The notes: generated by a model not told the origin, from the letters alone. Counted from the stretch's first letter, positions 24,169 to 38,000 are shown. The stretch: 64,000 bases of DNA from Ctena decussata (GCA_963989385.1 OZ022503.1:53318858-53382857), one strand, 5' to 3'. Translations and numbers: made by a program.

Positions 24169-24278
24169 ATGTCAAGTCGGCAGTTTATTTTTTGTGGATG
24201 ACGTGTTATTTAAAATTCTAGAAGCTCCTCATGGTATAAATAGAGCCGACCGTGATTTGTATTGCATAACATGTACAG
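24169..24278 (+). CDS. Exon 1 (putative first exon, +1 frame flaw)
   Basis: ATG at 24169 in the context TAGAAATGT opens with MSSRQF. The T6 run at 24188-24193 throws the frame to a stop within 11 codons. If the run is T5, the frame stays open to the donor CAG|GTAAAC and yields VDDVLFKILEAPHGINRAD and onward, ending in phase 1. That is exactly the phase needed by the acceptor at 25258. The sequence alone cannot tell an assembly error from a real allele or from a wrong start. Confidence 0.5.
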
Positions 24279-25620
24279 GTAAACTATCTTAATTGTGACA
24301 GGATTAACGATCGTCAAGGTAAACAATGTGTATATTCTGCACAAGTTCGTTGGTATCTAGTATCGATATATTAAACACACAGCCTTCAAGATAATGTCCT
24401 CTGTATTTCCAAAGTCGCCTAACCTATACAAGTTCCTTAAAGAGTACCCAGCAGGCACACAAGGTTGAATCAACCTTGAATCAACCTTGATTCAACGTCG
24501 TGACGTTGAATCAGGGTTGAATCTAGGTTGATTCAAGTTTGTGTGCCCAGTGGGTAAGCTATCGCATTATTCAACATTAATTAACGCATTTATGCCAAAT
24601 GGACTCTCCCAATGCTTAAAAACAGAAGAGTCCACCAGGCATAAATGGGTTAAGAGGAGCCCCGGTGTCTGGAAAGAGAAATGTCGTGACGTTGAATCAA
24701 GGTTTGATTCAGCCTTGTGTGCCCAGTGGGTAGTACTTCCGTATGTGTCCACAGAGTGATCTCAATTAGACGTACATGTATAGTCACACACCTTAAACTT
24801 ACATGCCCATGGAATCCTTTTGTTGGAATTATTCAAATGGATTTCCACAAAATATACATTTATGGAAAATATTAGAAAATCTACCTTGAAATTGTCACCA
24901 AATAGTTATTCTGATGACGTAAGGTTATATACATGACAGAAGTGACTCATATCAGCTAGCCTGGCTTCCATGCTAAATGATATTATATCATGTATTTTTT
25001 TAATGTGGCTCTTTTATTCTGCTGTCCAACTGTTTAGGTTTCTAAGATAAAAACAATAATGTGTAAAAAAATCCTGACAGAGTCTGGACGGGACGATTTG
25101 AATGAGGAGGTTTCAGTATATGGTGTGGGTGACCTTAATAAGCCTTATCCTGAGATTTGGACCCCTGATTTATTTATTTTCAGAACTTATTACCACCAGC
25201 AGCTTGTTCTCTCTGTCACCATGTCAGAAATGAACCCACTCTGTTTGTTCCATGCAGACCGGCTACAGTTTGAACAGCTGGAGAAGGAACTCAAACAATC
25301 GAAATGGATATCAAGATGTAATGGTCATCGGTTGGCTTCGGCCATATGCTCGTGCAGGAAAAATCTCGGTAAATCTTTCTTCTACTCGAAAGCAATTGTT
25401 GTCATTTTCGATCGCCAGCGTTAGCTTTTACCTTTTCTGAAACACGTCTAATACCTACACCCAAGAGCAACAACCAGGCTATCAAATACGGGGTAGTTTC
25501 CCATTTTATGTTAACAAAGCTGAATTAGTTTGATGCTGTTTTCGTATGAATAACGAACATAAATGCATTCATATTTGTTGAGCAAGTCACCGTCGGGTAG
25601 TGAGTGGGGTGGAGGTAATG

Positions 25621-25703
<83 letters not shown>

Positions 25704-28700
25704 GCACGCACGCACACACACACACACACACACACAAGAAGAATGAACAGGTGAGGCAGTTTGAGATGCAGATACACTTGAGAGAAGACGAATAAGTAAT
25801 GAGTGCTCATGATCTGTGTGTTTCTGAGATGGGATAATACATACATAAGCAAATATCAACATGTAGTGTTACAGTTTGCATTCGTAACCTTACAGCCTCG
25901 ATGCTTCTCATTCGCGCGTGCCTGTATGTACGTTTAGGAGAAATGAATGTGCCATAATAATTTTTACTTTTTCTGATGCATTTGAGCTGCGGCATGACAA
26001 AACCAACAAAATGGCATGTGCGCCCGGTGAAGGCTCAAACCAGCCTGGGCTACCCGCAGTCTGATCAGACACTTCGCTCGCTGTGCGCTTACAGGGTCGC
26101 CTAGGATCTGAGCTAACTCCATGCCGACAGCGAAGACTCTACTCAGACTGGACATGGTCGCTTAGGATTTGAGCTAGCTCCATGCCGACAGCGAAGACTC
26201 TGATCAGACTTGGTGGATCCCAAGGCTGATTTGAGTCTTCACTGGGCGCACATGCCACTTTGTTGGTTGTGTCGTGTCGCGGCTCAAATATCAACATATT
26301 TTACCACGTATGCGCTCGTATGGTGTTCCAGTTTGCATAGGAGCGGCTGTAGTGTAGTGGATAACACTCCGGACTACCAATCCAGGGGTCGCAAGATCGA
26401 TCCCCCGCTTCTCCGGTCTTTCGGATGAGACTTTAAACCGAGGTCCCGTCTCCATATGACCTCGTTTTTGGTGGGACGTTAAACCAGAGTTCACTCACTC
26501 AAGTTTGCATTCGTAACCGTACAGCCTCGCTGTTTTTCATGTGCGCGTGCTTGTATGTACATGTACGTTTAGGAGACAGGAATGTGATATAATAATTTTT
26601 ACTTTTTTGATGCATTTGTGTCTAAAAGAATTTATAATGACCTAACATTTGTTTTCAGATTGGGAACCCGATCTTGAGGAGCTTGCAGAGTATGCCTGTC
26701 GTTTTCGTGCAATATTACAAACTAAGGAACAGAAAGTGTCTTCACACCTTTCAGCATTTATCAAAAATATTTTGGACTCTGTCACACCTACAGACTACAG
26801 CAGGTGTCGTCTGCTGAAAATTCTATTTTTAGCTGAGCAGGGAGACTTCAGTTTCCTAACTCGTTCTGCCATATGTAAAAATAATCTAGAAACTGTAAAT
26901 GTAAATAAAATAAAACCAGAAACAAACAAACTTACGCAAAAACAGTTTGACATTATGGCGCGTAAGAAAAAGAAGAAATTGGACTCAGAAGTTGTTGAGC
27001 TGCCTATGTTCCCGGGAAACGTTAAAAAATTAGAAACAAAATTAGGTACTGATCTTTTAAAATTTTCAAAGAAAGAACGCTTTTTCTACGAAATGAAACA
27101 TCAGCTAAATAACAGAAGTTTTAATAATGACGTCAACACGACGTACATCGAGATATGGAGTAGAAATCAAGGAGCCATGAAGTCCGTTGCAAGTTGCCTA
27201 AGACAAAAGGCCATAGAGGCACAAGAAATGGCCGAGACAATCAAAGAGGTAAGTTCCAAGGTGAATGGATAAACCGCCATGGGAGACCACCCTGATATGG
27301 AAACATCCCACTGCGTGTACAGCATTGATTCAGCGTCATGACATTGAATCAACGTTGATTAAATGTTAATGTTATGTGCCTGCTTATATTTGTTTGCGCT
27401 CTCATTGGCGGCTGCTCTTTAAGGAAAGAATTTGCTTCGATGAATTTGATCTCTTCTCTCTTAATATATGGCTGCTCGTAAAGGAAGGAATTTGCTTCCA
27501 TAGGGAAGCAAATTCTTTCATTTAAGAGTAGCCTACTCAAAGAATTTGCTTCAATAGGGATCAAGTTATTTTAAGTGTGGCCACATGCGACTCACACCGG
27601 GTAGGCGGCAATCGAAAACGCTCTTAACAATCGATTAACGCGGACCAAAAACAGCCTTTTCGATTGCAAAACAGCGTTTTCGATTGCAAATTGTCGCCAA
27701 TTTGCAATCGAAAATGCTGTTTGTAACTGTTTTTCGATCCGAGTTCGTCGACTGCACGAGCGTTTTCGATTGCCGCCTACCCGGTGTGCGACTGAGAAGG
27801 AAAACGCATTATTTTTTCTAGAGCTGCCTCCAATTGAAAATGAAGAAAACGCTTTTCAACCATCAGTAGAGTGCACTCTTAAGATGTATCCATGCACAAT
27901 ATGATTGATATATCGCGTGAAAAGGGATCAAAGCCATGTGTGTGCAGTCATGGTTGTTTCATTCTGACAAAGAAATCAAGAAGTATGGGTCGTCCGTCGC
28001 ATCTCTAGTCGCTTAGTTAGAAATATGACAGCCGTTTTTGCCACACTAGGGTGCCACCATAATGTTCCTTATTGATATTCTGTCCCGGGTAAGATTGTGT
28101 TCTGGGTTGTTAAAAAATCATAGCAACTGACATTGCAACTACAATAATTATTGCTGTTTGTATGTAATTTATGGGAATCAGATATTGTTTAAACGTAATC
28201 TTCATGGGTTATTGTAGCAAATTGCAATTGTAATACTACAAATATCAGATTATATGCTTCTGGAATTCAGAAGATTGTCAACAGACTAATATGACTCTTT
28301 GTCCTAAGAAGATTTGAGGATGCCTAATCCAAATATTAAACATGTATTAGACGGGCACACTAAATTTGACTAAAACCCATATTAGACGTTTTATTAGACG
28401 GGCACACTGAAACCCATATTAGACGTTTTATTAGACGGGCACACTAAAACCCATATTAGACGTTTTATTAGACGGGCACACTAAAACCCATATTAGACTT
28501 TTTATTAGACGGGCACACTAAAACCCATATTAGACGTTTTATTAGACGGGCACACTAAAACCCATATTAGACGTTTTATTAGACGGGCACACTAAAACCC
28601 ATATTAGACGTTTTATTAGACGGGCACACTAAAACCCATATTAGACGTTTTATTAGACGGGCACACCCATATTAGACGTTTTATTAGACGGGCACACTAA

Positions 28701-31700
28701 AACCCATATTAGACGTTTTATTAGACGGGCACACTAAAACCCATATTAGACGTTTTATTAGATGGGCACACTGAAACCCATATTAGATGTTTTATTAGAC
28801 GGGCACACTAAAACCCATATTAGACGTTTTATTAGACGGGCACACTAAAACCCATATTAGACGTTTTATTAGATGGGCACACTAAAACCCATATTAGACG
28901 TTTTATTAGACGGGCACACTAAAACCCATATCAGACGTTTTATTAGACGGGCACACTGAAACCCATATAAGACGTTTTATTAGACGGGCACACTAAAACC
29001 CATATTAGACGTTTTATTAGACGGGCACACTAAAACCCATATTAGACTTTGTATTAGACGGGCACACTAAAACCCATATTTGACGTTTTATTAAATGGGC
29101 ACACTAAAACCCATATTAGACTTTTTATTAGACGGGCACACTGAAACCCATATAAGACGTTTTATTAGACGGGCACACTAAAACCCATATTAGACATTTA
29201 ATTAGACGGGCACACTAAAACCCATATTAGACGTTTTATTAGACGGGCACACTAAAACCCATAGTACGTTTTATTAGACGGGCACACTAAAACCCATATT
29301 AGACGTTTTACTTCCAATGTTGGAATCACTACGTATTTGAAAGTAAGTAAGCAAGTAGACTTCATTTAGTGAGGGTGGCTCAGTTGGCAAAGCCAAATCT
29401 TCCCTGAGGCCCTCAGTTTGTACAGTCTGGTTCTTCGCCGTTCACACATTTATTTTTTTCCATCACTACCAATTGCTTTAAATCATTTTGTTTCAGGAAA
29501 GAAAGACAATGAAAAGAGAAAGAAGAATTGCAATAAAGGCACGCTTATATGACTGCCTTGATGACGAATATCTTGATGACGACATATGTGGTAGGTAACA
29601 GACTTTGTCATACCGTAGCTTCCCATATGTGCTGTAACGGTCCTACTAAAAACCGAAAAGGACTTACCCCACCGAAAAGAACTTTCGGGCACCGAAAAGG
29701 ACTTTTATTTGCCGTTAAATGTCATATAAAACATATGTTTTAGAAATTTTAATATCATCATGATAGTAATCAGCGCTTGAATAATAAGTTTGTGAATTGT
29801 AGTATCTTCATCCTAAAATTTTACAACAAAAAAACAGCACCGAAAAAGACTCCACTTCTGGTCAGTGAAGAGACGCCATGTACCGAAAAGGACATCGCAA
29901 ATGCCTAATTTCGGGCACCGAAAATGGCATTTTTCACTTAATGTTCTAGAAAATTATGTTTAGAAATAAAATATTTTACCCTTTATAGATTTCAAACTTT
30001 TTATAGCATAAAATGGCATTTAAAAAGTCCTTTTCGGTGCCCGAAAGTTCTTTTCGGTGGCAAAAGTCCTTTTCTGTCTTTAGTAGGACCCTGCTGTAAT
30101 ATTTGGACAGACATGCAAGGGCACACAGTGCAGACCCAGATCAGATTGTTCCTGAGGAAAAGTATGATCAGGGCCTGCACTGGTTGCCAACAGTTATAAA
30201 ACGATTTAAAAAATATGAAGTTTTAGAGAATTTGTCCAAATTTGAGTGGATAAATTTTGATCATAACAGAAAACTTTTGTTACTTCACCCTTACGAAAAA
30301 GATTTTTTGCAGCAAGGTTACCGTAAGTTTGCTGCAAGCTTACTGCAAAGAAAAAGATCGCAGCAAAAAGATTTACGACTTCGCAGGACATTGCAGCTAG
30401 CAGCGAACTTCTTGCAAATAACATCGCTGCTAGCTGCAAAGTCGCGACAGGTTCACCAGAGACTATCATATTACATACACTTTGCTGCAAGGTTACAAGA
30501 AACTTGTAATTTTTATCACTTGCTTGCTGCAACTTCGCAGCAAACTTAGACTTAATGCATTGCATTGCCAAAGCATCACAGGAAACTTTGTTAAATTCAT
30601 CTCATCGCCAAAACATTGCAAGAAACTTTGTCAAATTTATCTCATGGCCACAACATTGGGGAAATCATAAACAAATTCCATGCTTTGCCTTATCATTGCA
30701 GGAAACCTCAATGTAATTTTGTGGCAGGGAAGAGTACAATATTTTCTTTTGCTCTCAGCTTCTCCATTTACTGAAGCAAATATTAAAACAAAGATTAATG
30801 TGGAATATTTTTTATATTAAATTAGGCAACTGACTTAGAATCCCACTGAATATAAGTCTAAAGTTGTGGAATCTTACTGAATAATTATTGTCCTAAAATG
30901 ACAGAAACAGGATGATAAAAAAATTGCTTCATTAAACTTTAAACTTTTCATTCAGTTTCTGTAACCCGAAAATTTAAACACAAAACCTTATTGTCACAGT
31001 TAAAAAATATGAATGTACCCCAGGAATTTGAAAAGAAAACCCTTTTACCAGACTTAAAAAAAACAACACGAATATTTTTTTTTTTATAGTCAAAGGTCTG
31101 ATGTTATTCAATTATCAATGCATAATTAGTAACTGATGAGAAAAGAGGAATTAATCACCAGGAAGTCTACAGTTTATCAGATATTAATAAGTGTGACCTG
31201 TAAAGACACCATACTTCAAAGACTCCCTGTAGGGAAAGACAACCTGGAACATTAACACAATTACAATCTGTGCATATTTTTGTCCATTTTGTCTGTAGAC
31301 ACTCACTGACAGAGGTCAACATGGGTGTTATATGTAAGGACAGTAACTTTATGTCTCAAAATGGTTGGTAAATTCAAATGTTTGGACATAAATATTAAAA
31401 GAATGCTAAAGGTAAGACTTATTTTCGTATCATTTTAAGACACAGTGCATGGAAAAGAGCAGATTTTGTATGGATCTGTAATTGAGGCTGCTGATATATT
31501 TGCGTATTATTTTGGAACAATTCTAGGAAAAATGCCCTAATTAAGCAGGTATCTACTGAAAAAAAAAGATTTCAAAGTAGTAATAATTCATTTATACGGT
31601 TTACAAATAACTGTTACAAAAAATGACTTAATCATTATTAATTTTAAGAAACCTGGTACAAAAGTCTGTATTGTATATAACAGTTCCTAATGTTAAGCTG

Positions 31701-32269
31701 ACAAATCTTATTTAAAACAGACTTAAAGCCGTTTGTTATATCATGTTATACAATGTATCATGTAAAACTACAGTGGTTTTAATGCAGTACTGGGAACTTT
31801 TTTATGTATCTGGGTTCTTTGATGTATTTATTTCTAGAGACTATGCATTAATTTATAATTATATTGTCATTTTCTTTGAAGGGCAAATCTTTATACCGTA
31901 AAAATTCTAAACATTGGATCAGATAGGTCTGTGCAAACAGTGCAGTGCTCCTGAAGGAGCAGTCTGATCAGACCCTGCAGTGTTAGCAATTCCATCTGCA
32001 TCTTTTAGATGCATTACTGCACTGAAATAACAAAAAGTAATATTTTTAGCAGTAACTAAGTAACTTGATGTTACTTTATAATTTTAGGTGTCCTAATTTT
32101 CAGGATTTTTATGGTACCGTATAAAATTAATTGTGTGTTTGTATTTCAAGTTTCATAACCATGTCCCCTCTCCCCCACTGCACACACACATACACACACA
32201 CGTAACATATCCATGGCCGCAGTATGGGGCATTGTTCGTCCGTCTGTTTCCCACATGGCAGCGCCTTTT

Positions 32270-32300
<31 letters not shown>

Positions 32301-34965
32301 GGGAGGGCTCGTATATGGAGCTGCTCATGAATATTCATAATGCTACTCAATTCACAGATAGATCACCTGGTAATTAAAAATGCAGGGATGTTCCTGCGAA
32401 GCTTACAGCAGCTTTGCAGCAATCTTCATGAATATTCATTATTAAGAGTTCCAAGTTTAGAAGATAACCAGATGCCATATAAGGAGCCGCGATGTTCTGG
32501 CAAAGTTCGCCACATCATCGCCAGAATGTATGAATATACATTATATGGTTTAGGAAGTTCTGGCGAAGTAACAGCGAAGTTTGCCACATCGCAGTAACCC
32601 ATATTTGGAAAAGGGGCGTTGCCAAAGCATCATCACAGAATTATAATGAATAAATTACTTTGCTGCAACCTTGCAGCAAACTTCATTTGCATAGTAAAAC
32701 ATCGCTGCAACCTTGCAGCAAACTTCATTTGCATAGTAAAACTTTGCTGCAACCTTGCAGCAAACCTCATTTGCATGGTAAAACATCGCTGCAACCTTGC
32801 AGCAAACCTCATTTGCATGGTAAAACATCGCTGCAACCTTGCAGCGAAGTTTGCAGTAAACTTGCAGCAACCTTACGGTAGCTTTGCAGCTGTGTTCGCA
32901 GGAGGCCAGTTTTTTTCATAAGGGCAGTTATTTGTTGCTGCTTTTAGAAAATTCCCTATCAGCTCTGATTAAAATATAAATTATCACAAAAAGCCAGTCC
33001 CTGGGACCTTTCATAAACTTCAGGGCACCACTGAGGTTCAAAGGTGATCCATCTAATACAAGTAACAACATAAGCTTTATAAGGGAAATATCTTTGTTTA
33101 CTCTATCTTTTCTGGAGCTCTGTAAATAAACTGATCGGCAACATCTGGTATGACTGAAAATTGATCATAATACAGGTGCACTCCTCACCCAAATGCCTGT
33201 GTTTGTCACATTTGTTAGGGAAAGTATTGTAGTCCAGTTTGTTACCTGAACTCTGATCTGATTTTGTGTTTCAGATGATGGAATAGTCTGCAAGGATCTG
33301 TTATCATCAGATTTTGAATTGAAAGCATCCAAACAAGATAAACACACTGGAAGGTATTTCATTTTATGTCCATCTGTCTGTCTTTTCTCTGTTTTAAAAG
33401 TTTAATACAGTTGACGCTCATTTCAAAAATTGATATCTCAAACTACCCTTTAATTTCAAAGAACATAGCATTGACGCATTTCATATTTTTCCTTCCATTT
33501 CAACTCCTGTTATCTCAAGCTACTGGTATGTCGAGTAAATATTCTGGGACCGGAACATTTACTTTGAGATATCAGTAGTTTGAGTTGAACTTTGACTTTG
33601 AGAGGTGACTGTATATATACACATTATTATAATAGTAACTTGATCTGGCGTCATGTATCACGTCGAGTGGATAAGCTCATACCATCGGATCACCCGAGAC
33701 GCTTGCGTCGAGGGTGATCCGATGGTATGAGCTCAGCCACGAGACGTGATACAGTACGCCAGATCAAGTTACTAATATAATAATTTGTTTATTATATACC
33801 TTAGGGAACAGCCAACCATTTACATTGTATATTTGCCAGCACTAATGCACCGACCCGGATTTGAACCTGCGCGGCAGCGGCATGTTACTAGTCGTGAAAC
33901 AAACACTACCTATTGCGCCAAGGAGGCGCGCCTTTTGACGTGTTTGTTGACGTTACGTCACTAGTCCCGTTTCGCTCGTTCTGGTTTCTACGATTCACGT
34001 TGTAAAATGACGCGCCTGAAGCTGGAACTCAGACGTAGCCTCGTTTTAAAGGACAGTGATACGGATTCAGAAAACGTCAGTTTGATACGGCTGTCTGTAT
34101 CAGATGGCCAGAACACGGACAGTTCAATGGGTGTATCATTGATAAGTATATAATAAGCATATTTAACAATAACCTTTGGCATATGTTAATTTTAATTGTT
34201 TTAGTGAATGGCTCATATTATTTAAGAAGATATTGTAGACTCAGGTGAGGCTGCTTCTCAGCCAGCGGGGATTATTATACCAAAAGGAAACGAAAAACAG
34301 GGAATTAGATGACTTGAGAATAATTATTTGTTTGAGAAAAACTAAAGTTTCTGTTGAAAGAATTTCAGTTTGTAATGGATTGAGAATAATTATTTGTTTG
34401 AGAAAAGCTAAAGTTTCTGTTGAAAGAATTTCAGTTTGTAATGGATTGGAAAATTGGCGTATGTTTTGCCATGTTCTGATACCAATGACTTCATAGATCT
34501 CTTACCATAGCTGCTAAGAGTTCATATTGATGTCAAAGTGCCATCATCGAGACGTCATTCTGCAGAGGTACTTAGCCCAACAGTTGGCAGTTCCATAGTT
34601 AAAAATAACAGATCTATGGCCTGTATGCCATGCTCCTCTCGAATTATAAGTGAGATGTCAAGTGAGATGTCACCTGAAATTCATATATAATAATGGAAAG
34701 GTGTGAATTTCTCAAATCGATAATTCATTCTCAATTTGTTTAAAGTCAGTTCCTCAAACCTGATGATAGGTACGGTACTGTAATGGGGTTAAGATGTGCG
34801 GATACACCGTAATGATTATACTGCCCTTTTTGGCAAAAGGAGACGACTTTAGTACTTCCTGTTTGCTTCTTTGGAGGTCTTAGCCCTTCTGAAATTTGGG
34901 TCTTCTCTTAAAGGAATGAATTTGCTCCTAGTGGAGCTATCCTTTCCTTTAAGAGTTGACCCCCC

Positions 34966-35005
<40 letters not shown>

Positions 35006-38000
35006 AATTGAGTAGGTAGGCAAAAATGGAAATGACGTTACTTCCCATAAAAGTATAACTATTTGCCTGAAGGTGTCGAAATATTTATTGTGATTTTATC
35101 GGAATATTTAGTGTGATTATCAATTGATAGTAACGTTGATTTAGTGTTGATTCAAAATTGTGTGCCTGCTTGGAACCTGATCTCCTTGGTGTAGCTATGC
35201 AAGTCCTCTGAATATCTATATTTTTGTTTTGATATCTTTATTTGTACATGTTGTTTTTCAGAAGGCAGAAGCAGGTGAAGAAGTCAGTTCTAACTGGGGG
35301 CCATTGTTTCCACTGTCTCCAGGAATTTACAAGCCTAAAAAATGTTGATGGCTGTAAATATCATCCGGGCTTTGTTGGTAGGTACCTCTAACTGTATTCA
35401 GTATAATAAGGGTACATGCAATCAGTGCTCCAGATAAGAAGGGGTAACAGAGAGAATTTAGGGATAATTATCACTATTTTTCCATAAAAACATATTTTGT
35501 GACCCATCATTAGAACCGTCTCATCGAGACGGTTCAAATGAGGGGTCACAACATATGTTTTCATTGAGAAATAAGAAAAATTATCTTTCAATTATCCCTG
35601 TTACCCCTCCTTATCTGGAGCTCTGCATGCAATAATATGGACGCACTGTAGGATATTCGTACCTGTGATTGATTCTGCATCATACGGGGGGCTCGTGTAA
35701 CTCTGAACTTCAAACCATTCTTTCGATATGATTTTCTCTAACCAAGGCATGAAAATTATCTAAATAAAGTATATTTTTTAGATAAATCATGATAATGCCT
35801 GTGGTGAGGACAAATGTCAGTGCTGGATGGGTGAATAGATGACTTTTGATTTTGCTTCCTATTTAACAGTATATCAGTCATATCAGGACAAAGGGTGGGT
35901 GATAATGAAAGCCTGTGTGCAATGGAACCCTATTTACGATTGAAAAGATTCCAGCCTCCAGCGGGGCTCAAACGCGGGATTGCTGGATCAGCAGGCCAGC
36001 GTTTTACTTACTGAGCCACTGAGGCTCTATCAGTGCTGGGCAATTCATTGTTGCATAGGTTATAAAACAGCAGAAAATTTTTGATTCGCTAGATAAGTTG
36101 TCATTGCTGTTCTTGAAGCAATAAGAAACTGAGCCAATTTGTAAGGCTTGTTGTCCCCCGCCTTTTCGAAGAAAAGCGGAGGGACATAGTTTTCGGCATT
36201 CCGTCCTTCCGTCTTTCCGTCCGTCCGTCCGTCCTTCCATCCTTATTTCCGTCCTTGGGCCCCCCTAAAGTAGTAGGTACCTTGTGTGCGCAACTCCTCC
36301 TACAGTTTTATGCCGATTCTTTCGAAACTTTAGAGCTGTTTTTGACATGGTTTGAAGATATGCATATGGTTTGGATATAATCCTGAGATTATTTTTTGTC
36401 ACTTTTTCCACAAGTTGAACTTAGTCATTTGTCAGGCGTTTTTACTATCATAGTGACTAGATAGTGGGTACCTTGTGTGTGCAACTCTTCCAACAGTTTA
36501 ATGCCGATTCCTTTGAAACTTCACGGGTGTTTTTGTCATGGTCTGAAGAAATGCATGTGATTTGGATATAATCCTCACATTATTTTTTGTCACTTTTTCC
36601 ACAAGTTGAACTTAGTCATTTTTTAGGCGTTTTTACTATCATAGTGACTAGATAGTGGGTACCTTGTGTGCGCAACTCCTCCTACAGGTTTATGCCGATT
36701 CCTTTGAAACTTCACAGGTATTTTGGTGGTCATGGTGTAAAGATATGCATGTGGTGTGGATATAGTCCTCACATTATTTTTTATCACTCTTTTAGCAATT
36801 TGAACTTAGCCATTTTTTATACATTTTTACTATCAAAGTGAATAGATGTGTGCAACTCCTCCTACAGTTTTATGCCGATTCCTTTGAAACTTCACAGGTG
36901 TTTTGATCATGGTCTGAAGATATGCATGTGGTTTGGATATAATCCTCACATTATTTTTTTATTACTTTTTCACATTTTTAACTTAGCCACTTTTCCAGCT
37001 CAAACACTAAGTGTATATACAGTGGAGACCTAGTTTCCAAGGCGGGGGACATAAATTCGTCGAATTTGCTTGTTTATATACTCATTGGTCTCTCTCTTTT
37101 TTTAAACTACGCATGTTCTAATTTGTCCTGGGGCCGTATTTATAAAGCCACTCAAGTGGTTGCTATGTGGTTGCTAAGGCTAAATATCTATAAAGGAGAC
37201 TCCCTACAACTATGAAATTTGATCTGGAGGAACAGTCTTACGAAGACTATTCCTCTAGACCAAATTTCATAGTTGTAGGGAATCTCCTTCTAAGAAATTT
37301 AGCCTTAGCAACAGCATAGCAACCACTTAAGTCGTTTTATGAATACGGCCCCAGTTGTCTAACAATGCCACATTCCAGAGTAGGAAACCATAGCAGACAC
37401 ATTACCTAGACGTATGCCTTAGTGATATGATGCATGTGTGCACGTCATTGCTTTTCGCACCTGGAACCATTGCCAAAAAGGCACAGTCAAAATCACTTTA
37501 TTTACTCAGGTCACAAATATGACATAAGAGGAACTGTACATATACAAAACATAGCAGTTAAAGGCAGCTTATGGACATATAAATCTAATAAGATACCACC
37601 CAATGTAATACAGTTGACTCAGACTTAAAAATGAAGAGAGAGAAAGTAAGAAAAGGCCAGAAAACATATTTGGTCATTCAACCCTGTTACTGACGCAGCG
37701 TGCAACCCAGGCCCTTTTATAGTTAACACTGGGTCAGTCAACTCAAGGTGGCTTGTCTGTGGTCAGAAAAATCCTGGCATCACCCACTGTCCAATTCGAA
37801 CTGGAGACCTCAGGGCTGCTAAGTCAGACACTTTATCAGGCCAGCCAGGCAAACATGCATGTTCTAGTGAAACTGCAATATGTTAAATACTAACTTTAAG
37901 GTAATCTATTTTGGATCTATTTTACACAGAAGTTCATCTTTGGAGGTGAAATAGCATTTTCAAGCAAACGTCTCTTTTTCAAGAAAAAAATATTTTGTGA

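Larger units (their letters stand above)
25866..26625 (+). repeat. Direct duplication of a ~120-bp intronic segment
   Basis: AGTTTGCATTCGTAACC...TACGTTTAGGAGA...TAATAATTTTTACTTTTT at about 25873-25975 is repeated at 26502-26620. The copies are separated by an inverted-repeat element (25982-26286) and a SINE (26339-26501) that split the second copy. Confidence 0.75.

Noticed and set aside
25038..25257. Leftward extension of exon 2 to ATG 25059 as the preferred start
   Set aside because: Possible, and noted as an alternative. The acceptor at 25258 has the better pyrimidine tract, and an upstream exon with the right phase exists; the extension has no such partner.
25252..25440. Alternative frame in exon 2 reading GYSLNSWRRN and onward
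   Set aside because: It would leave the donor at 25369 in phase 0, which does not fit the phase-1 entry of exon 3, while the chosen frame fits both sides.
25511..25862. Cysteine/valine or threonine/histidine proteins of up to 113 codons
   Set aside because: Pure translation of the (CA)n microsatellite in several frames.
28346..29310. CRISPR array
   Set aside because: The repeats are contiguous 37-bp units with no unique spacers, there are no cas genes, and the setting is an intron of a eukaryotic gene.
32619..32921. 100-codon frame with repeating CNLAAN words
   Set aside because: Translation of the 42-bp minisatellite; the period is a multiple of three, so all frames stay open.
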